Shown here: piece after piece, positions 7,377 through 15,847 of the stretch
Position numbering within the stretch: the stretch's first letter is position 1
Layout of the letters: every line of letters begins with the position of its first letter
Assembly (NCBI GenBank): GCA_902523535.1
Contig: CABYZQ010000001.1
Span: 1-53,046, forward strand
DNA length: 53,046 bases
DNA from: an uncultured Pelagibacteraceae bacterium
Lineage (GTDB): Bacteria; Pseudomonadota; Alphaproteobacteria; Pelagibacterales; AG-422-B15
Direction of reading: 5' to 3'
Notes under the pieces: generated by a model
The model's input: only the letters and a program-made list of their open reading frames with translations
Told to the model about the DNA's origin: nothing
Databases searched by the model: none
Program-made: the position numbers and the translations under genes

Positions 7377-8693
7377 TTACGTCCAACTCACCCTAGCTAT
7401 TGTTCTTGTTGTGCAGTAAAAAATATCATTATTTAAACCAGGTGTTAAAAACATACCATTTGCTAACGGCGACTTAAGAGAAACTTTATCTAAAATATTG
7501 CCATTAGTTAAATCAATCACAACCAATTTATCATCATTTTCTTCAAAACTATTAATAACTAGCTCTTCGCTTTCAGGAAAAACAACAGGCTGCATTGTTG
7601 GACGGATATCATCAATTTTCCAGGAAAGATCGAGTTTTTTTGCTGTGGTATCAATGCCTGCTAGTCCCCCATTAATACTATCCCAACAAACACATACGTT
7701 ATGTTCTGGTATATTTACTGGTGGGGCTATTATACCACCTCCAGATTTTTCAAATGGCTCAATATACTGAAATTCATTAGAATAGAGATCAAATTTATAC
7801 AATCTCTGCTTACAGCTCCAAGGAGCGCTTCTTCTCCAACTTAGCTCCTTAGGCGCTTTATTAAACCTACCATTAGGATGGGTTGAGTATATTGCTCTCA
7901 GTGAATCTATATCACCATTATTCATTAGCCACATGGAACCATCTGAAATACACCCGTCCCAAGATAGGCCTTGATCATCATCGGTTGAGCGATAGGTTGG
8001 CGACCAACTTCCATCCACAGAAAGCTTTTCATCAACTTTTATTTTCCATATTTTTTTTATTCCAGGTATGTAGATAAATTCACCATCATCATTTTTATCT
8101 GAAGCGATTCTACCCATTGAACCTTCAGGCAATAAAAAAGGTTCATGCATTAACTCTAGTTTATCGTTCAGTCGCGTGATGGTTGACCTGCCCTGCCCCT
8201 CAAGGCGAAGATCTTTGGTTACAATAGAACCATCAGACAAGACCAATAACCCGTTATGTGCTTGATCAATTGGAAGCTTTTTTTCAATGTCGACTTCACA
8301 TTGATTAGTAATACTATGCATGTAATTGCCATTAACTTTAATAATGTTGCCATTTTGATGGGCAGCAATGGCTCCGCACCAAACATGCTCACCGCAGGGA
8401 AGTCGAGGTGTCTCATTAATAACTTCAAGAGTTTGAGGGTCAATTTTTTGAACCCAACCAAAAGGAGGCGGACCAGTAAAACTTGGCATAGTGCCTCCAA
8501 GAAAAAGTTCTTCGCGCTCTCGAAAAATGGTCATAACGTTCCATCTTTCGTTACAAATGCTTTGTACTCGTGCTTGTTTATTTTTTACATCCAATCTTCC
8601 ATTGGCAGCTTTTTGTCTGCGGTTTCCTCCACATTCTACTGGCCAATGGGATTTGTAATATCCCTCAAGTTTAACGTCACGATCTTTGGTCAT
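7377..8693 (-). CDS. Uncharacterised beta-propeller (quinoprotein-like) protein
   Basis: This 438-residue protein has no signal peptide or membrane segment. It is built of repeating short beta segments with Gly/Asp turns, such as NGLLVLSDGSIVTKDL, GEFIYIPGIKKIWKI and DDKLVVIDLTNGNILDKV. These are typical of SMP-30/PQQ-like beta-propellers. No catalytic metal site can be assigned with confidence. Conserved-looking elements include a Pro/Gly run (GTMPSFTGPPPFGW) and GEHVWCG. It overlaps the GST gene by 1 nt and continues that unit, so a role linked to the GST is likely, for example on a xenobiotic or secondary metabolite. That link is inference. Confidence 0.6.
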   Translation of the reverse strand: MTKDRDVKLEGYYKSHWPVECGGNRRQKAANGRLDVKNKQARVQSICNERWNVMTIFREREELFLGGTMPSFTGPPPFGWVQKIDPQTLEVINETPRLPCGEHVWCGAIAAHQNGNIIKVNGNYMHSITNQCEVDIEKKLPIDQAHNGLLVLSDGSIVTKDLRLEGQGRSTITRLNDKLELMHEPFLLPEGSMGRIASDKNDDGEFIYIPGIKKIWKIKVDEKLSVDGSWSPTYRSTDDDQGLSWDGCISDGSMWLMNNGDIDSLRAIYSTHPNGRFNKAPKELSWRRSAPWSCKQRLYKFDLYSNEFQYIEPFEKSGGGIIAPPVNIPEHNVCVCWDSINGGLAGIDTTAKKLDLSWKIDDIRPTMQPVVFPESEELVINSFEENDDKLVVIDLTNGNILDKVSLKSPLANGMFLTPGLNNDIFYCTTRTIARVSWT

Positions 8694-9547
8694 TATTTTG
8701 GCATTAATGCCTTTATTGATCTTCTATTAAGCGCTGTTGTTATTTTTGCATACTGTCTAATTAATTTTAGAATCAAAGGGTCGTTTACTTCCTTATAAAA
8801 TTCATTTTGTGAATAAAGGTCATGAAACCAATTTGATACATGTGGATATAACTTACGAAAAGGAAATCCAGATACATAGAGCCGATATGAATAAATAAAC
8901 CATGCAAGGTCTAGCAACGAAAGCTTATCGCCCATTAAATATTTTTGGTTAGTTAGACGGCCTTCAAATTTGTCGTAACGGTCACAAAATTTAACCAATG
9001 ACTGTTTTACAGCGTCATCAGTAATTCCTTCTTTGTCGTAGGTTTCATAAAATTCGACCTCTTTCATCTTAAGTTTATCAAGTTCAGAATTAGAAGATTT
9101 ATAGTTTTTGAATACTTCGAGTCCCTTAGAGCTCTTTTTGCCTAGACCACCAAACATATAACGATAAGCAATGTTTCTAATGTCTTCATGAAGAACATCC
9201 TCATCTTTAAGAAGAGTATTCATATTTTCCTCTTCATGATCGTCGAATAAAGGATTTTGAGGGTATTTTTTTTCAAGATACATCAGTATGTCATTGCTTT
9301 CAATTTCAACATGTCCATCATCCACAAGTACTGGAATGAGCCCTTTAGGATTGATACCTAAAAACCATTCTGTATAATTTTTTCCTGCTGCGAGATTTAC
9401 ACTGTGCGAAGTCCAACTGATTTTTTTTAAGTTAAGGTAAATTCGAAGTTTTTGTGAACAAGAAGATGTTCTAAAATTGAGTAAATGTAAACCCTTCCAG
9501 TCTAATATTTCTTTAGTTTTAATCTGCTCACTTGGAATAGTTGCCAT
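8693..9547 (-). CDS. Glutathione S-transferase family protein
   Basis: The N-terminal thioredoxin-like domain (LHLLNFRTSSCSQKLRIYL, about residues 20-38) has Ser/Cys residues at the catalytic position. It then shows NPKGLIPVLVDDG with the cis-Pro and IESNDILMYLEKKYP with the Glu-Ser that binds the glutathione gamma-glutamyl group. A longer than usual helical C-terminal domain includes LMGDKLSLLDLAWF. With 284 residues it exceeds the common 200-230. The class and substrate are unclear. A strong Shine-Dalgarno (AGGGGA) lies within the end of the upstream small gene. The ATG follows that gene's stop with no spacer, and the stop overlaps the propeller start by 1 nt. Confidence 0.85.
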   Translation of the reverse strand: MATIPSEQIKTKEILDWKGLHLLNFRTSSCSQKLRIYLNLKKISWTSHSVNLAAGKNYTEWFLGINPKGLIPVLVDDGHVEIESNDILMYLEKKYPQNPLFDDHEEENMNTLLKDEDVLHEDIRNIAYRYMFGGLGKKSSKGLEVFKNYKSSNSELDKLKMKEVEFYETYDKEGITDDAVKQSLVKFCDRYDKFEGRLTNQKYLMGDKLSLLDLAWFIYSYRLYVSGFPFRKLYPHVSNWFHDLYSQNEFYKEVNDPLILKLIRQYAKITTALNRRSIKALMPK

Positions 9548-9715
9548 TTATTTCTTCCCCTTGTTATTTTGCTTAGTTACTAAATAAGCTAAAACCAATA
9601 TCACAGCTGTACCTGCCATCATCGATACATCAACTGACAAACCAAAACCTATGAGTATAAAACCAATTAATGCACCAATAAAAAATACTCCAAGTATTTG
9701 CAGTACATTCTTCAT
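9548..9715 (-). CDS. Small membrane protein (55 residues, two transmembrane segments)
   Basis: This ORF encodes an all-hydrophobic protein with two predicted membrane helices: VLQILGVFFIGALIGFILIG, and MMAGTAVILVLAYLV. The tail is positively charged (TKQNNKGKK), suggesting a hairpin with both ends in the cytoplasm. It fills the gap between the transporter (9 nt upstream) and the GST, with its stop codon touching the GST ATG. Such positioning strongly suggests a real, translationally coupled gene. The function is unknown; it may be an accessory subunit of the neighbouring transporter. Confidence 0.72.
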   Translation of the reverse strand: MKNVLQILGVFFIGALIGFILIGFGLSVDVSMMAGTAVILVLAYLVTKQNNKGKK

Positions 9716-9724
9716 AAATTAATA

Positions 9725-11329
9725 TTACTCATTTGTTTTCAACCTTGTTCTCTGAATAATTATAACAGAAAATATTGGGACCAAAAGAGTGAGAAGTGTT
9801 ACAGCAATTAATAAAATGCCCAATTCAGAGTAATCTGCAACTGAAAGAATTTCATTTGTAATCTTGTCTTTTACTTCCCTTGTGACCTCATAAATTTGAT
9901 TAAGGTATTTTGTAAACAATGAACTTGCGGATAGAGCAAGATTAGTAAAAGAGGCAAATACGGCAAAAAACGTCGCTTTAAGATGAGCGGGCGCATTTCT
10001 CGCAATCCAAGCAAGCAATGGAATCATCGATACTTGCCCCAAAGGTGATTCAAGCGCGGTATTAAAAATAGCTATGAAACGCGCATCAACCACATCATTG
10101 GTTAGGGAGGCGGTCCATTGATGAAACCCATAATACATGCCCACACTTGGTAAGAATAAAACTGCGCCAGCAATAGATAAAATAACTATAATTTTTGCAA
10201 TCGAGTTATTTACCATAAACGGTCTTAAAACAATTATTCCCAGCAATGTTAGAAATGAAGCGAGTAAAGAAAGGACTGAAAAAAATTGCTCATCAAAACC
10301 TAAATTGTCTATTTCAAACCAAGTCAAACCTGCCCCAGGACCTGGCATGGCTCTAAAAATAAATATTATGATTGCAGTTCCTAAAATGGTTAGTCGCATT
10401 GACTCAGGAAGCTCACGCATTAACTTAGCCATCAAGAAGAAAATAATACTTACTGATCCTACAAACACGATCTCTTGAGCATAAGGAAGATTGAAGCCAC
10501 CTACAGTAAGAGTAAATATGACAAAAATAAGTGAACCCCCAAGTATCCACCAATCAACTTTTGTCTTCTCACTTGCTACCTTCTCTTCAACACCAGCATA
10601 TGATAATTTATTTCTTCTTTTGTTTTTAAGGTAAATTGAGAGAAATACGCCTAGTACTGAAATTAAAGGAATGATTAATGCAAAAAGGTAAATATTTGCA
10701 TATAGCAATATTTTTTCTTGTTCAGTTTCAGCTTCAACACTACTGAAAATAATTACATTAATCAGAGCGACAACAACAGTTCCTCCAATGATTGCAAATC
10801 TTCCCAAAGTTTGCATAGTGGTATGCATATTTTTTATTAACTCAGGTGAATAAAGATTGCCCTGTTCATCTTGACTTGGAACCGCTTCAACGGTCATTGC
10901 ATCAGCTACGACATCTTGCACAACGTATCCGATCGGCGCTAGCAATACACTGATCACATACCAGGTTTCAATATTAAGGAATTGTGACATAAAGCTTGTG
11001 TGGGCAATAAGGCCGAACATGATGCCTAGGCTTATTGCAATTAATGACGCTCCTATGTACACAAGGTAATTTTTTTGATCCCATATCAAATCAACCAAAT
11101 GACCTAAAGGCATTTTTAAGGCCCACGGAATTCCAGCCCAAAAACCAAGACCCGCCAGAAATGCAGCAGATAAATTGAGATAGTCCTTGACAAAAAAAGT
11201 TCCAACAATACCTGTCAATCCAGCAACACCAGCAGCTAAGTAAATCATGAGTGGTGGTAAGTAACTTAGTTTAAACTGTCTTCCTAAATCTATAAATGTG
11301 CTGTCTATGAAATGATATAACTTAGTCAT
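9725..11329 (-). CDS. MFS-superfamily transporter, folate-biopterin (BT1)-like
   Basis: This 534-residue integral membrane protein has about 12 predicted helices and a central cytoplasmic loop (IYLKNKRRNKLSYAGVEEKVASEKTK). The segment VVQDVVADAMTVEAVP resembles the conserved helix of the BT1/folate-biopterin transporter family, as does the N-terminal GFWAGIPWALKMPLGHLVDL. This supports an MFS-related carrier for an organic solute, possibly pterin- or folate-like, though the substrate is not proven. It stands in a minus-strand series 16 nt after the SRAP gene and 9 nt before the small membrane protein and GST. Confidence 0.72.
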   Translation of the reverse strand: MTKLYHFIDSTFIDLGRQFKLSYLPPLMIYLAAGVAGLTGIVGTFFVKDYLNLSAAFLAGLGFWAGIPWALKMPLGHLVDLIWDQKNYLVYIGASLIAISLGIMFGLIAHTSFMSQFLNIETWYVISVLLAPIGYVVQDVVADAMTVEAVPSQDEQGNLYSPELIKNMHTTMQTLGRFAIIGGTVVVALINVIIFSSVEAETEQEKILLYANIYLFALIIPLISVLGVFLSIYLKNKRRNKLSYAGVEEKVASEKTKVDWWILGGSLIFVIFTLTVGGFNLPYAQEIVFVGSVSIIFFLMAKLMRELPESMRLTILGTAIIIFIFRAMPGPGAGLTWFEIDNLGFDEQFFSVLSLLASFLTLLGIIVLRPFMVNNSIAKIIVILSIAGAVLFLPSVGMYYGFHQWTASLTNDVVDARFIAIFNTALESPLGQVSMIPLLAWIARNAPAHLKATFFAVFASFTNLALSASSLFTKYLNQIYEVTREVKDKITNEILSVADYSELGILLIAVTLLTLLVPIFSVIIIQRTRLKTNE

Positions 11330-11345
11330 GAAAGAATTATATATT

Positions 11346-11906
11346 TTAAATTTGCTCCAACAACTGGCTGTTGTTATTTTTTGGACTATTTATTTGTTTA
11401 GATATCTCATAAAAATCTACTAGATCGTCTTTTTTTCTTTCTACTTGATGTTTGCCCGAAAGCCATTCACCTATCTGTTTTTCTTCTAACAACAATGGCT
11501 GACGGTGATGAACTTGAGCAATACGTTGAGTTGATTGGCAAGTTACCACCGCGCAACCACTTGTTAAATTATAAATTCCAGCAAAATATATGAGCTCAGT
11601 TTTTATTGAATGAAAAAAAGGTTTTTTTTCATTTTCTAATCTTTGCCATTCAATCCATCCATTAGCCACAAAAACACATCGCATGGAACCTCTAAAAGAT
11701 GGCTTTTCAAGTAATGTTTCATGGCGACAATTGATAAGATTCATATCCTCTTTCCATTTTGGAGAATAAGACCACTTAATCATTTCAGGGTTCGGTTTAA
11801 GCACTAAAACATTTTGTGATGGAGCAATGTTATATGATGCTGGTACTTTAGTTTTAAATTTTTTTTCAACCACTTCTGTATCTGAAAGTACGTAACGCCC
11901 ACACAT
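11346..11906 (-). CDS. SRAP-family protein (YedK/HMCES-like abasic-site DNA-protein crosslinker)
   Basis: SRAP proteins shield abasic sites in single-stranded DNA by forming a thiazolidine crosslink through Cys2. The ATG at 11906 puts Cys at position 2 (MCGRY), as the mechanism requires; a TTG three bases upstream would not. Other family residues are visible: Asn in YNIAPSQ, the CRHETLLEKPSFR segment, the catalytic Glu in NGWIEWQR, and His in QVHHRQPLLLE. At 186 residues it is shorter than E. coli YedK, with trimming at the end and in loops. The start overlaps the TPR gene stop by 1 nt (TGATG). Confidence 0.9.
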   Translation of the reverse strand: MCGRYVLSDTEVVEKKFKTKVPASYNIAPSQNVLVLKPNPEMIKWSYSPKWKEDMNLINCRHETLLEKPSFRGSMRCVFVANGWIEWQRLENEKKPFFHSIKTELIYFAGIYNLTSGCAVVTCQSTQRIAQVHHRQPLLLEEKQIGEWLSGKHQVERKKDDLVDFYEISKQINSPKNNNSQLLEQI

Positions 11907-12433
11907 CAAAATAATAAATCATTAATTAATCTTAATCGGTCTTGAGATTTTTTACTTGAGGGAATAATTTCTAAAATTCGTCGATATGTTGCTGCAGCAC
12001 CTAACAGATCATCTTTAATCAAGTAAATTTCTGCTAAGCCATCAAGTGCACCAAAATGACGAGGCTCTAGGTATAACGTTTTTTCAATATCTGATATAGA
12101 TTTATTTAATTCACCTTTTAAAAAATAAACAGTGGCTCTCTTGTTCCACCCTTCGGCAAATTCTGGGCATTGCTCAATAACTTTTGAAAATAATTCAATT
12201 GCGTTATCTAATTCACCAACATCCATGAATTGATTTGCTTCATCAAATAAAATCTGCGTTTCTTGATTATCGGCTATAGACCATATATCCCATATATTAA
12301 ACAGAAGCTTACTAGCCTCCATATTATTAGTACTTAAAAATAATTTATCAAAAAGCTCAATCAAGCGACCATCTTTTTGATCTGCATAAGCAAAATTTGA
12401 AAAGAGAATTATAAGAATGATTAATCTCTTCAA
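11906..12433 (-). CDS. Periplasmic TPR-repeat protein
   Basis: This 175-residue protein has a clear signal peptide (LIILIILFSNFAYA, cleavage near residue 17). Three tetratricopeptide repeats follow: QETQILFDEANQFMDVGELDNAIELF, FAEGWNKRATVYFLKGELNKSI and FGALDGLAEIYLIKDDLLGAAATY. TPR proteins act as protein-binding scaffolds; the partner is unknown. It overlaps the OYE gene by 4 nt upstream and the SRAP gene by 1 nt downstream, so it lies in the middle of a coupled unit. Confidence 0.82.
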   Translation of the reverse strand: MKRLIILIILFSNFAYADQKDGRLIELFDKLFLSTNNMEASKLLFNIWDIWSIADNQETQILFDEANQFMDVGELDNAIELFSKVIEQCPEFAEGWNKRATVYFLKGELNKSISDIEKTLYLEPRHFGALDGLAEIYLIKDDLLGAAATYRRILEIIPSSKKSQDRLRLINDLLF

Positions 12434-13746
12434 TTTAGATCACTCCAATATTCTTGGTATTTTTTACTGTTGGCTGAATCTTCTCTAAAATGATCAAATA
12501 AAGCTTTTGTTAAACTAAGCTTGTTATTAACTTCTTCACCGTTAGCCATTTTTAAAATTTGTCGATAGCACCAATATACTTGAGCTGCTTTATTATTAGA
12601 CCTCATCAATGCAATCGGACTGTTAAGGCCAAATATCCAAGGTCCAAATTGAAGAATATTCTCATAAAGTGTAGCTGACTTTTTTTCTCCACTTATCAAT
12701 TCATTAATAATTTCAGGTTCGGAGCATAAAGGTCTTCCAAGACCTATAACATCACAGGCTCCACTATTGAGTGCGCTATTCATTCCATCAATAGTGCGAA
12801 AACCTCCGGTTACCGCGAGGGGAATTGACAGAAACTTTTTGATTTCCTCTGCATATTTTAAAAAATAAGCCTCTCTTACAACTGTACTTCTTTGAGGTTT
12901 TATTGTTTTCATTTTTTTTAGGTTAAAAGAATCAATTTCCAAGGCTGCAAAATTTTCATATGTACCTCCAGAAATCTCAAGCAAATCCAATGAGGTTAAA
13001 TTAAGTAGTTTGGCAACTTCAATACTTTCCTCATGGGTAAAACCACCTTTTTGAAAATCTGATGAATTTAATTTTATAGATATGGGAAAGCTATTTCCAA
13101 CTCTTGCTCTGATCCCATCAATAATACTAATCAACAATCTTGACCTATTTTCAATGCTGCCGCCCCATTGATCAGTTCTATTATTTATATTTGGTGACAA
13201 AAATTCTGATAATAAATATCCATGCGCTGAATGTAGTTGTACGCCAGTAAAACCAGTTTGTTTTGCAATTTCAGCAGCGTTAATAAATCGATCAATGATA
13301 TCTAGAATTTGAGTGTGTGAGAGTTTCTCGGGTACCCCAAACTTCAAAATTCCACCTAAAGTCGGCATAGGTTTGACTGAAGGTGCTACTGATTTTTTAT
13401 TGATAGAAAATGGGGTTTGACGCCCTGCGTGACTGAGCTGCATCCATAATTGTGTGTTGTTCTGTTTTCCAGCCTGAGACCAATTTGCTAAAGCTGCTAA
13501 GCTTTCATTTGTTTGTGTCCCTTCTATAACAACATTTCCAGCGCGCTCAATGTACCGATGGTCTATTTGTACATTGCCAGTAATTGAGATTCCTGTACCC
13601 CCTTTTGCCCAGCGTTCATATAGTTTTACATGACGTTCGTTTGATAATGCATCACTATTTGCAATACCTTCCGTCATTGCAGATTTTAAAAATCTATTTT
13701 TTATCTCTACACCGCAAGGAAGTTGCAATGTTTTATCAATTTTCAT
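12430..13746 (-). CDS. NADH:flavin oxidoreductase, old yellow enzyme family
   Basis: This is a TIM-barrel FMN enzyme of the OYE/NemA/2,4-dienoyl-reductase type, which reduces activated C=C bonds or nitro compounds with NAD(P)H. Visible landmarks are the N-terminal LKSAMTEGIA, LWMQLSHAGRQT (FMN-contact Gln/His region), the barrel strand GVQLHSAHGYLLSEFLSP, NRTDQWGGSIENR, and the phosphate-binding AVTGGFR with GLGRPLCSEP near the end. The length of 438 is longer than NemA by a C-terminal helical tail, but there is no ferredoxin-type extension. It overlaps the methyltransferase upstream and the TPR gene downstream, each by 4 nt. Confidence 0.9.
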   Translation of the reverse strand: MKIDKTLQLPCGVEIKNRFLKSAMTEGIANSDALSNERHVKLYERWAKGGTGISITGNVQIDHRYIERAGNVVIEGTQTNESLAALANWSQAGKQNNTQLWMQLSHAGRQTPFSINKKSVAPSVKPMPTLGGILKFGVPEKLSHTQILDIIDRFINAAEIAKQTGFTGVQLHSAHGYLLSEFLSPNINNRTDQWGGSIENRSRLLISIIDGIRARVGNSFPISIKLNSSDFQKGGFTHEESIEVAKLLNLTSLDLLEISGGTYENFAALEIDSFNLKKMKTIKPQRSTVVREAYFLKYAEEIKKFLSIPLAVTGGFRTIDGMNSALNSGACDVIGLGRPLCSEPEIINELISGEKKSATLYENILQFGPWIFGLNSPIALMRSNNKAAQVYWCYRQILKMANGEEVNNKLSLTKALFDHFREDSANSKKYQEYWSDLN

Positions 13747-14396
13747 AATTTCTTAAGTACAACTTTATATAATTTTCTCGGAAACTTTCCCTCATTAAAA
13801 TCATCAATTTTTATTAATTCGAACCCATTTAGAAGCTTCTTTATTTTTTCTATCGAAAAAAAATGTACAATAAATCCATCATTTTCATATAAATCTTCAT
13901 CTCTATGAATGCCATTTTTGTAATCACCGTCCAATGTATTACGAACAGTAAAAATATTTATACCTCCCTTTTTTAATATTCTTAAAACTTCATTATTTAA
14001 TGATATAATCTCATTCATCGAAAATGCCATACAGTAAAGCATGTGTGAATAACATGCTTCAAAGCATTCATTCTTATAAGGTAAGGGCAATCTCATATCA
14101 TGAACCTTAGGTGTAATAAGATTTTCTAAACGATTCGTTCTACTTTTTTCACTTATGTCATTAATTGCTTTTTTACTGTAATCTAAAGAGTCAATTTTGA
14201 AACCTTGTTTAGCGAAATATAAAGTATCACGACCCTGGCCAGCTCCTATTTCTAAAACTTTATTAATTCTATGGGATTTGAATATTTTTACAGATTTGAT
14301 AGCAGCTATACTGGGATCTATTCCAAACATCTCAGGCTTATTTAGGAAATTATTTTCCCAATGCTGAGATTGTTTGGATAAGAGTTTACTATCCAA
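13743..14396 (-). CDS. Class I SAM-dependent methyltransferase
   Basis: This 217-residue Rossmann-fold methyltransferase shows motif I VLEIGAGQGRDTLYFA (about residues 46-61). It then has an acidic residue after KIDSLDYSKKAI, the motif post-II MRLPLPYKNECFEACYSHMLYCM, and EVLRILKKGGINIFTVRN. The pattern resembles small-molecule or tellurite/thiol methyltransferases (TehB/TPMT-like), but the substrate is not clear. It sits one nucleotide after the 1-Cys peroxiredoxin stop and overlaps the OYE start by 4 nt. Confidence 0.8.
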   Translation of the reverse strand: MDSKLLSKQSQHWENNFLNKPEMFGIDPSIAAIKSVKIFKSHRINKVLEIGAGQGRDTLYFAKQGFKIDSLDYSKKAINDISEKSRTNRLENLITPKVHDMRLPLPYKNECFEACYSHMLYCMAFSMNEIISLNNEVLRILKKGGINIFTVRNTLDGDYKNGIHRDEDLYENDGFIVHFFSIEKIKKLLNGFELIKIDDFNEGKFPRKLYKVVLKKL

Positions 14397-14397
14397 T

Positions 14398-15060
14398 TTA
14401 TTTCGAAGGATCAGGTACCTTGCGTAAATAAGGTTTCACAGTTTCCCATCCATCAGGATATATTTTTTCTGCATCCTCATTTTTAACTGCTGGAAGTATT
14501 ACAACATCTTCACCCTTTTTCCAGTTAGCTGGAGTTGCAACTTTATGATTAGCGGTAAGCTGCATAGAGTCAATTGCACGCAAAATTTCATGGAAATTTC
14601 TTCCTGTAGCCATTGGATATGTAAGATATAGGCCAATTCTTTTGTCTGGCCTTACAACAAATATTGTCCGAACAGTCTCGTTGTCTACGGCAGTTCTTCC
14701 CATTGATGATGTACCAGCATCACCTTCAAGCATATTGAAAAGCTTAGCAACTTTTAAATCTTCATCAGCAATTATTGGATAGGTTGGTCTGATGCCTGAA
14801 ACATCTTTAATGTCATCTAACCATTTTACATGATCTTCAACACCATCCACGCTTAGTCCTATCACTTTTACATTTCTTTTATCAAATTCATCTTTCATTC
14901 CAGCCAATACACCCAGTTCAGTAGTGCAAACAGGTGTGAAATCCTTAGGGTGCGAAAACAACACTCCCCAACTATCTCCTAGCCATTCATGAAAAGATAT
15001 GTCTCCTTCTGAAGTCTTAGCTTCAAAATCTGGACACATGCTATTAATTTTTAAAGTCAT
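14398..15060 (-). CDS. 1-Cys peroxiredoxin (Prx6 type)
   Basis: This cytoplasmic thiol peroxidase reduces hydrogen peroxide and alkyl hydroperoxides. The catalytic motif DFTPVCTTE carries the peroxidatic Cys45, with Arg in the GRTAVDNETVRTIF region and the long C-terminal Prx6 extension (TPANWKKGEDVVILP...). There is no C-terminal resolving cysteine, which fits the 1-Cys class. The length of 220 is standard. It starts a minus-strand run of at least nine closely spaced genes and is divergent from the ETHE1-like gene, with 79 nt between start codons that presumably hold both promoters. Confidence 0.95.
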   Translation of the reverse strand: MTLKINSMCPDFEAKTSEGDISFHEWLGDSWGVLFSHPKDFTPVCTTELGVLAGMKDEFDKRNVKVIGLSVDGVEDHVKWLDDIKDVSGIRPTYPIIADEDLKVAKLFNMLEGDAGTSSMGRTAVDNETVRTIFVVRPDKRIGLYLTYPMATGRNFHEILRAIDSMQLTANHKVATPANWKKGEDVVILPAVKNEDAEKIYPDGWETVKPYLRKVPDPSK

Positions 15061-15139
15061 TGAATTCCCCTTTATTAATTTAGAATTATTATAAACAAGA
15101 TTGCTTTCTGTTCAAATTTTTATAAGATGTTGATTCAAA

Positions 15140-15832
15140 ATGATTTTTAAACAGCTTTTTGACGAGAAATCATCTACTTACACGTATATCGTTGCAAGCG
15201 ATAAGGGTCGTGAAGCCTTAATTATTGATCCCGTAATAGAACATACCTCTGTTTATATTAATTTATTAGACGACTTAGATTTAAAGCTGGTAAAAGTGAT
15301 CGACACTCACATACACGCTGATCATATTTCTGCTATGGCAGAATTAAAAGAGAGAACAAATTGTGAAACAGTTATGGGAGAACACACGAAATCTGAAGTA
15401 GTTAGCTTGAAGGTAAAGGACAATGAAAAGATAAATATAGACGGAATTGTTTTAGAAGCTCTTTATACTCCAGGACACACAGATGATTCATATTGTTTTA
15501 CTATGAAAGATCGAATTTTCACTGGCGATACACTTTTAATCAATGGAACAGGAAGAACTGATTTCCAAAATGGCAATTCCAAAGATGCTTATAATTCACT
15601 CTTTGAACGTTTATTGATACTTCCTGAAGAGACTTTGGTTTATCCAGCGCACGACTATAAAGGCAATAAGCATTCATCTATTGGAAATGAAAGGAAAAAC
15701 AACCCACGTCTTCAAGTAAGCAGTGCTGAAGAGTATGCTGAGATAATGGATAATTTAAATCTGGCTAATCCTCAAATGATGGATGTTGCTGTCCCTGCAA
15801 ACTTAAATGGTCTGACGTTGAAAGAAATTTAA
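15140..15832 (+). CDS. MBL-fold persulfide dioxygenase-like protein (ETHE1 family)
   Basis: This metallo-beta-lactamase-fold enzyme has the canonical THIHADH motif (H57, H59, D61, H62), TPGHTDDS, TGDTLL and PAHDYKG ligands. The order and spacing, with GTGRTDFQ after the GDTLL motif, match ETHE1-type persulfide dioxygenases that oxidise glutathione persulfide to sulfite. At 230 residues it lacks a fused rhodanese domain. It could act on sulfane sulfur together with the separate rhodanese at 5333-5710, but that is inference. The gene stands alone, convergent with the alpha/beta hydrolase. Confidence 0.9.
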   Translation: MIFKQLFDEKSSTYTYIVASDKGREALIIDPVIEHTSVYINLLDDLDLKLVKVIDTHIHADHISAMAELKERTNCETVMGEHTKSEVVSLKVKDNEKINIDGIVLEALYTPGHTDDSYCFTMKDRIFTGDTLLINGTGRTDFQNGNSKDAYNSLFERLLILPEETLVYPAHDYKGNKHSSIGNERKNNPRLQVSSAEEYAEIMDNLNLANPQMMDVAVPANLNGLTLKEI

Positions 15833-15847
15833 TACTTTCATATTGAA

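Noticed and set aside
8256..8798. 180-codon plus-strand open frame
   Set aside because: It crosses the antisense of the beta-propeller and GST genes, has no ribosome-binding site, and has no family resemblance.
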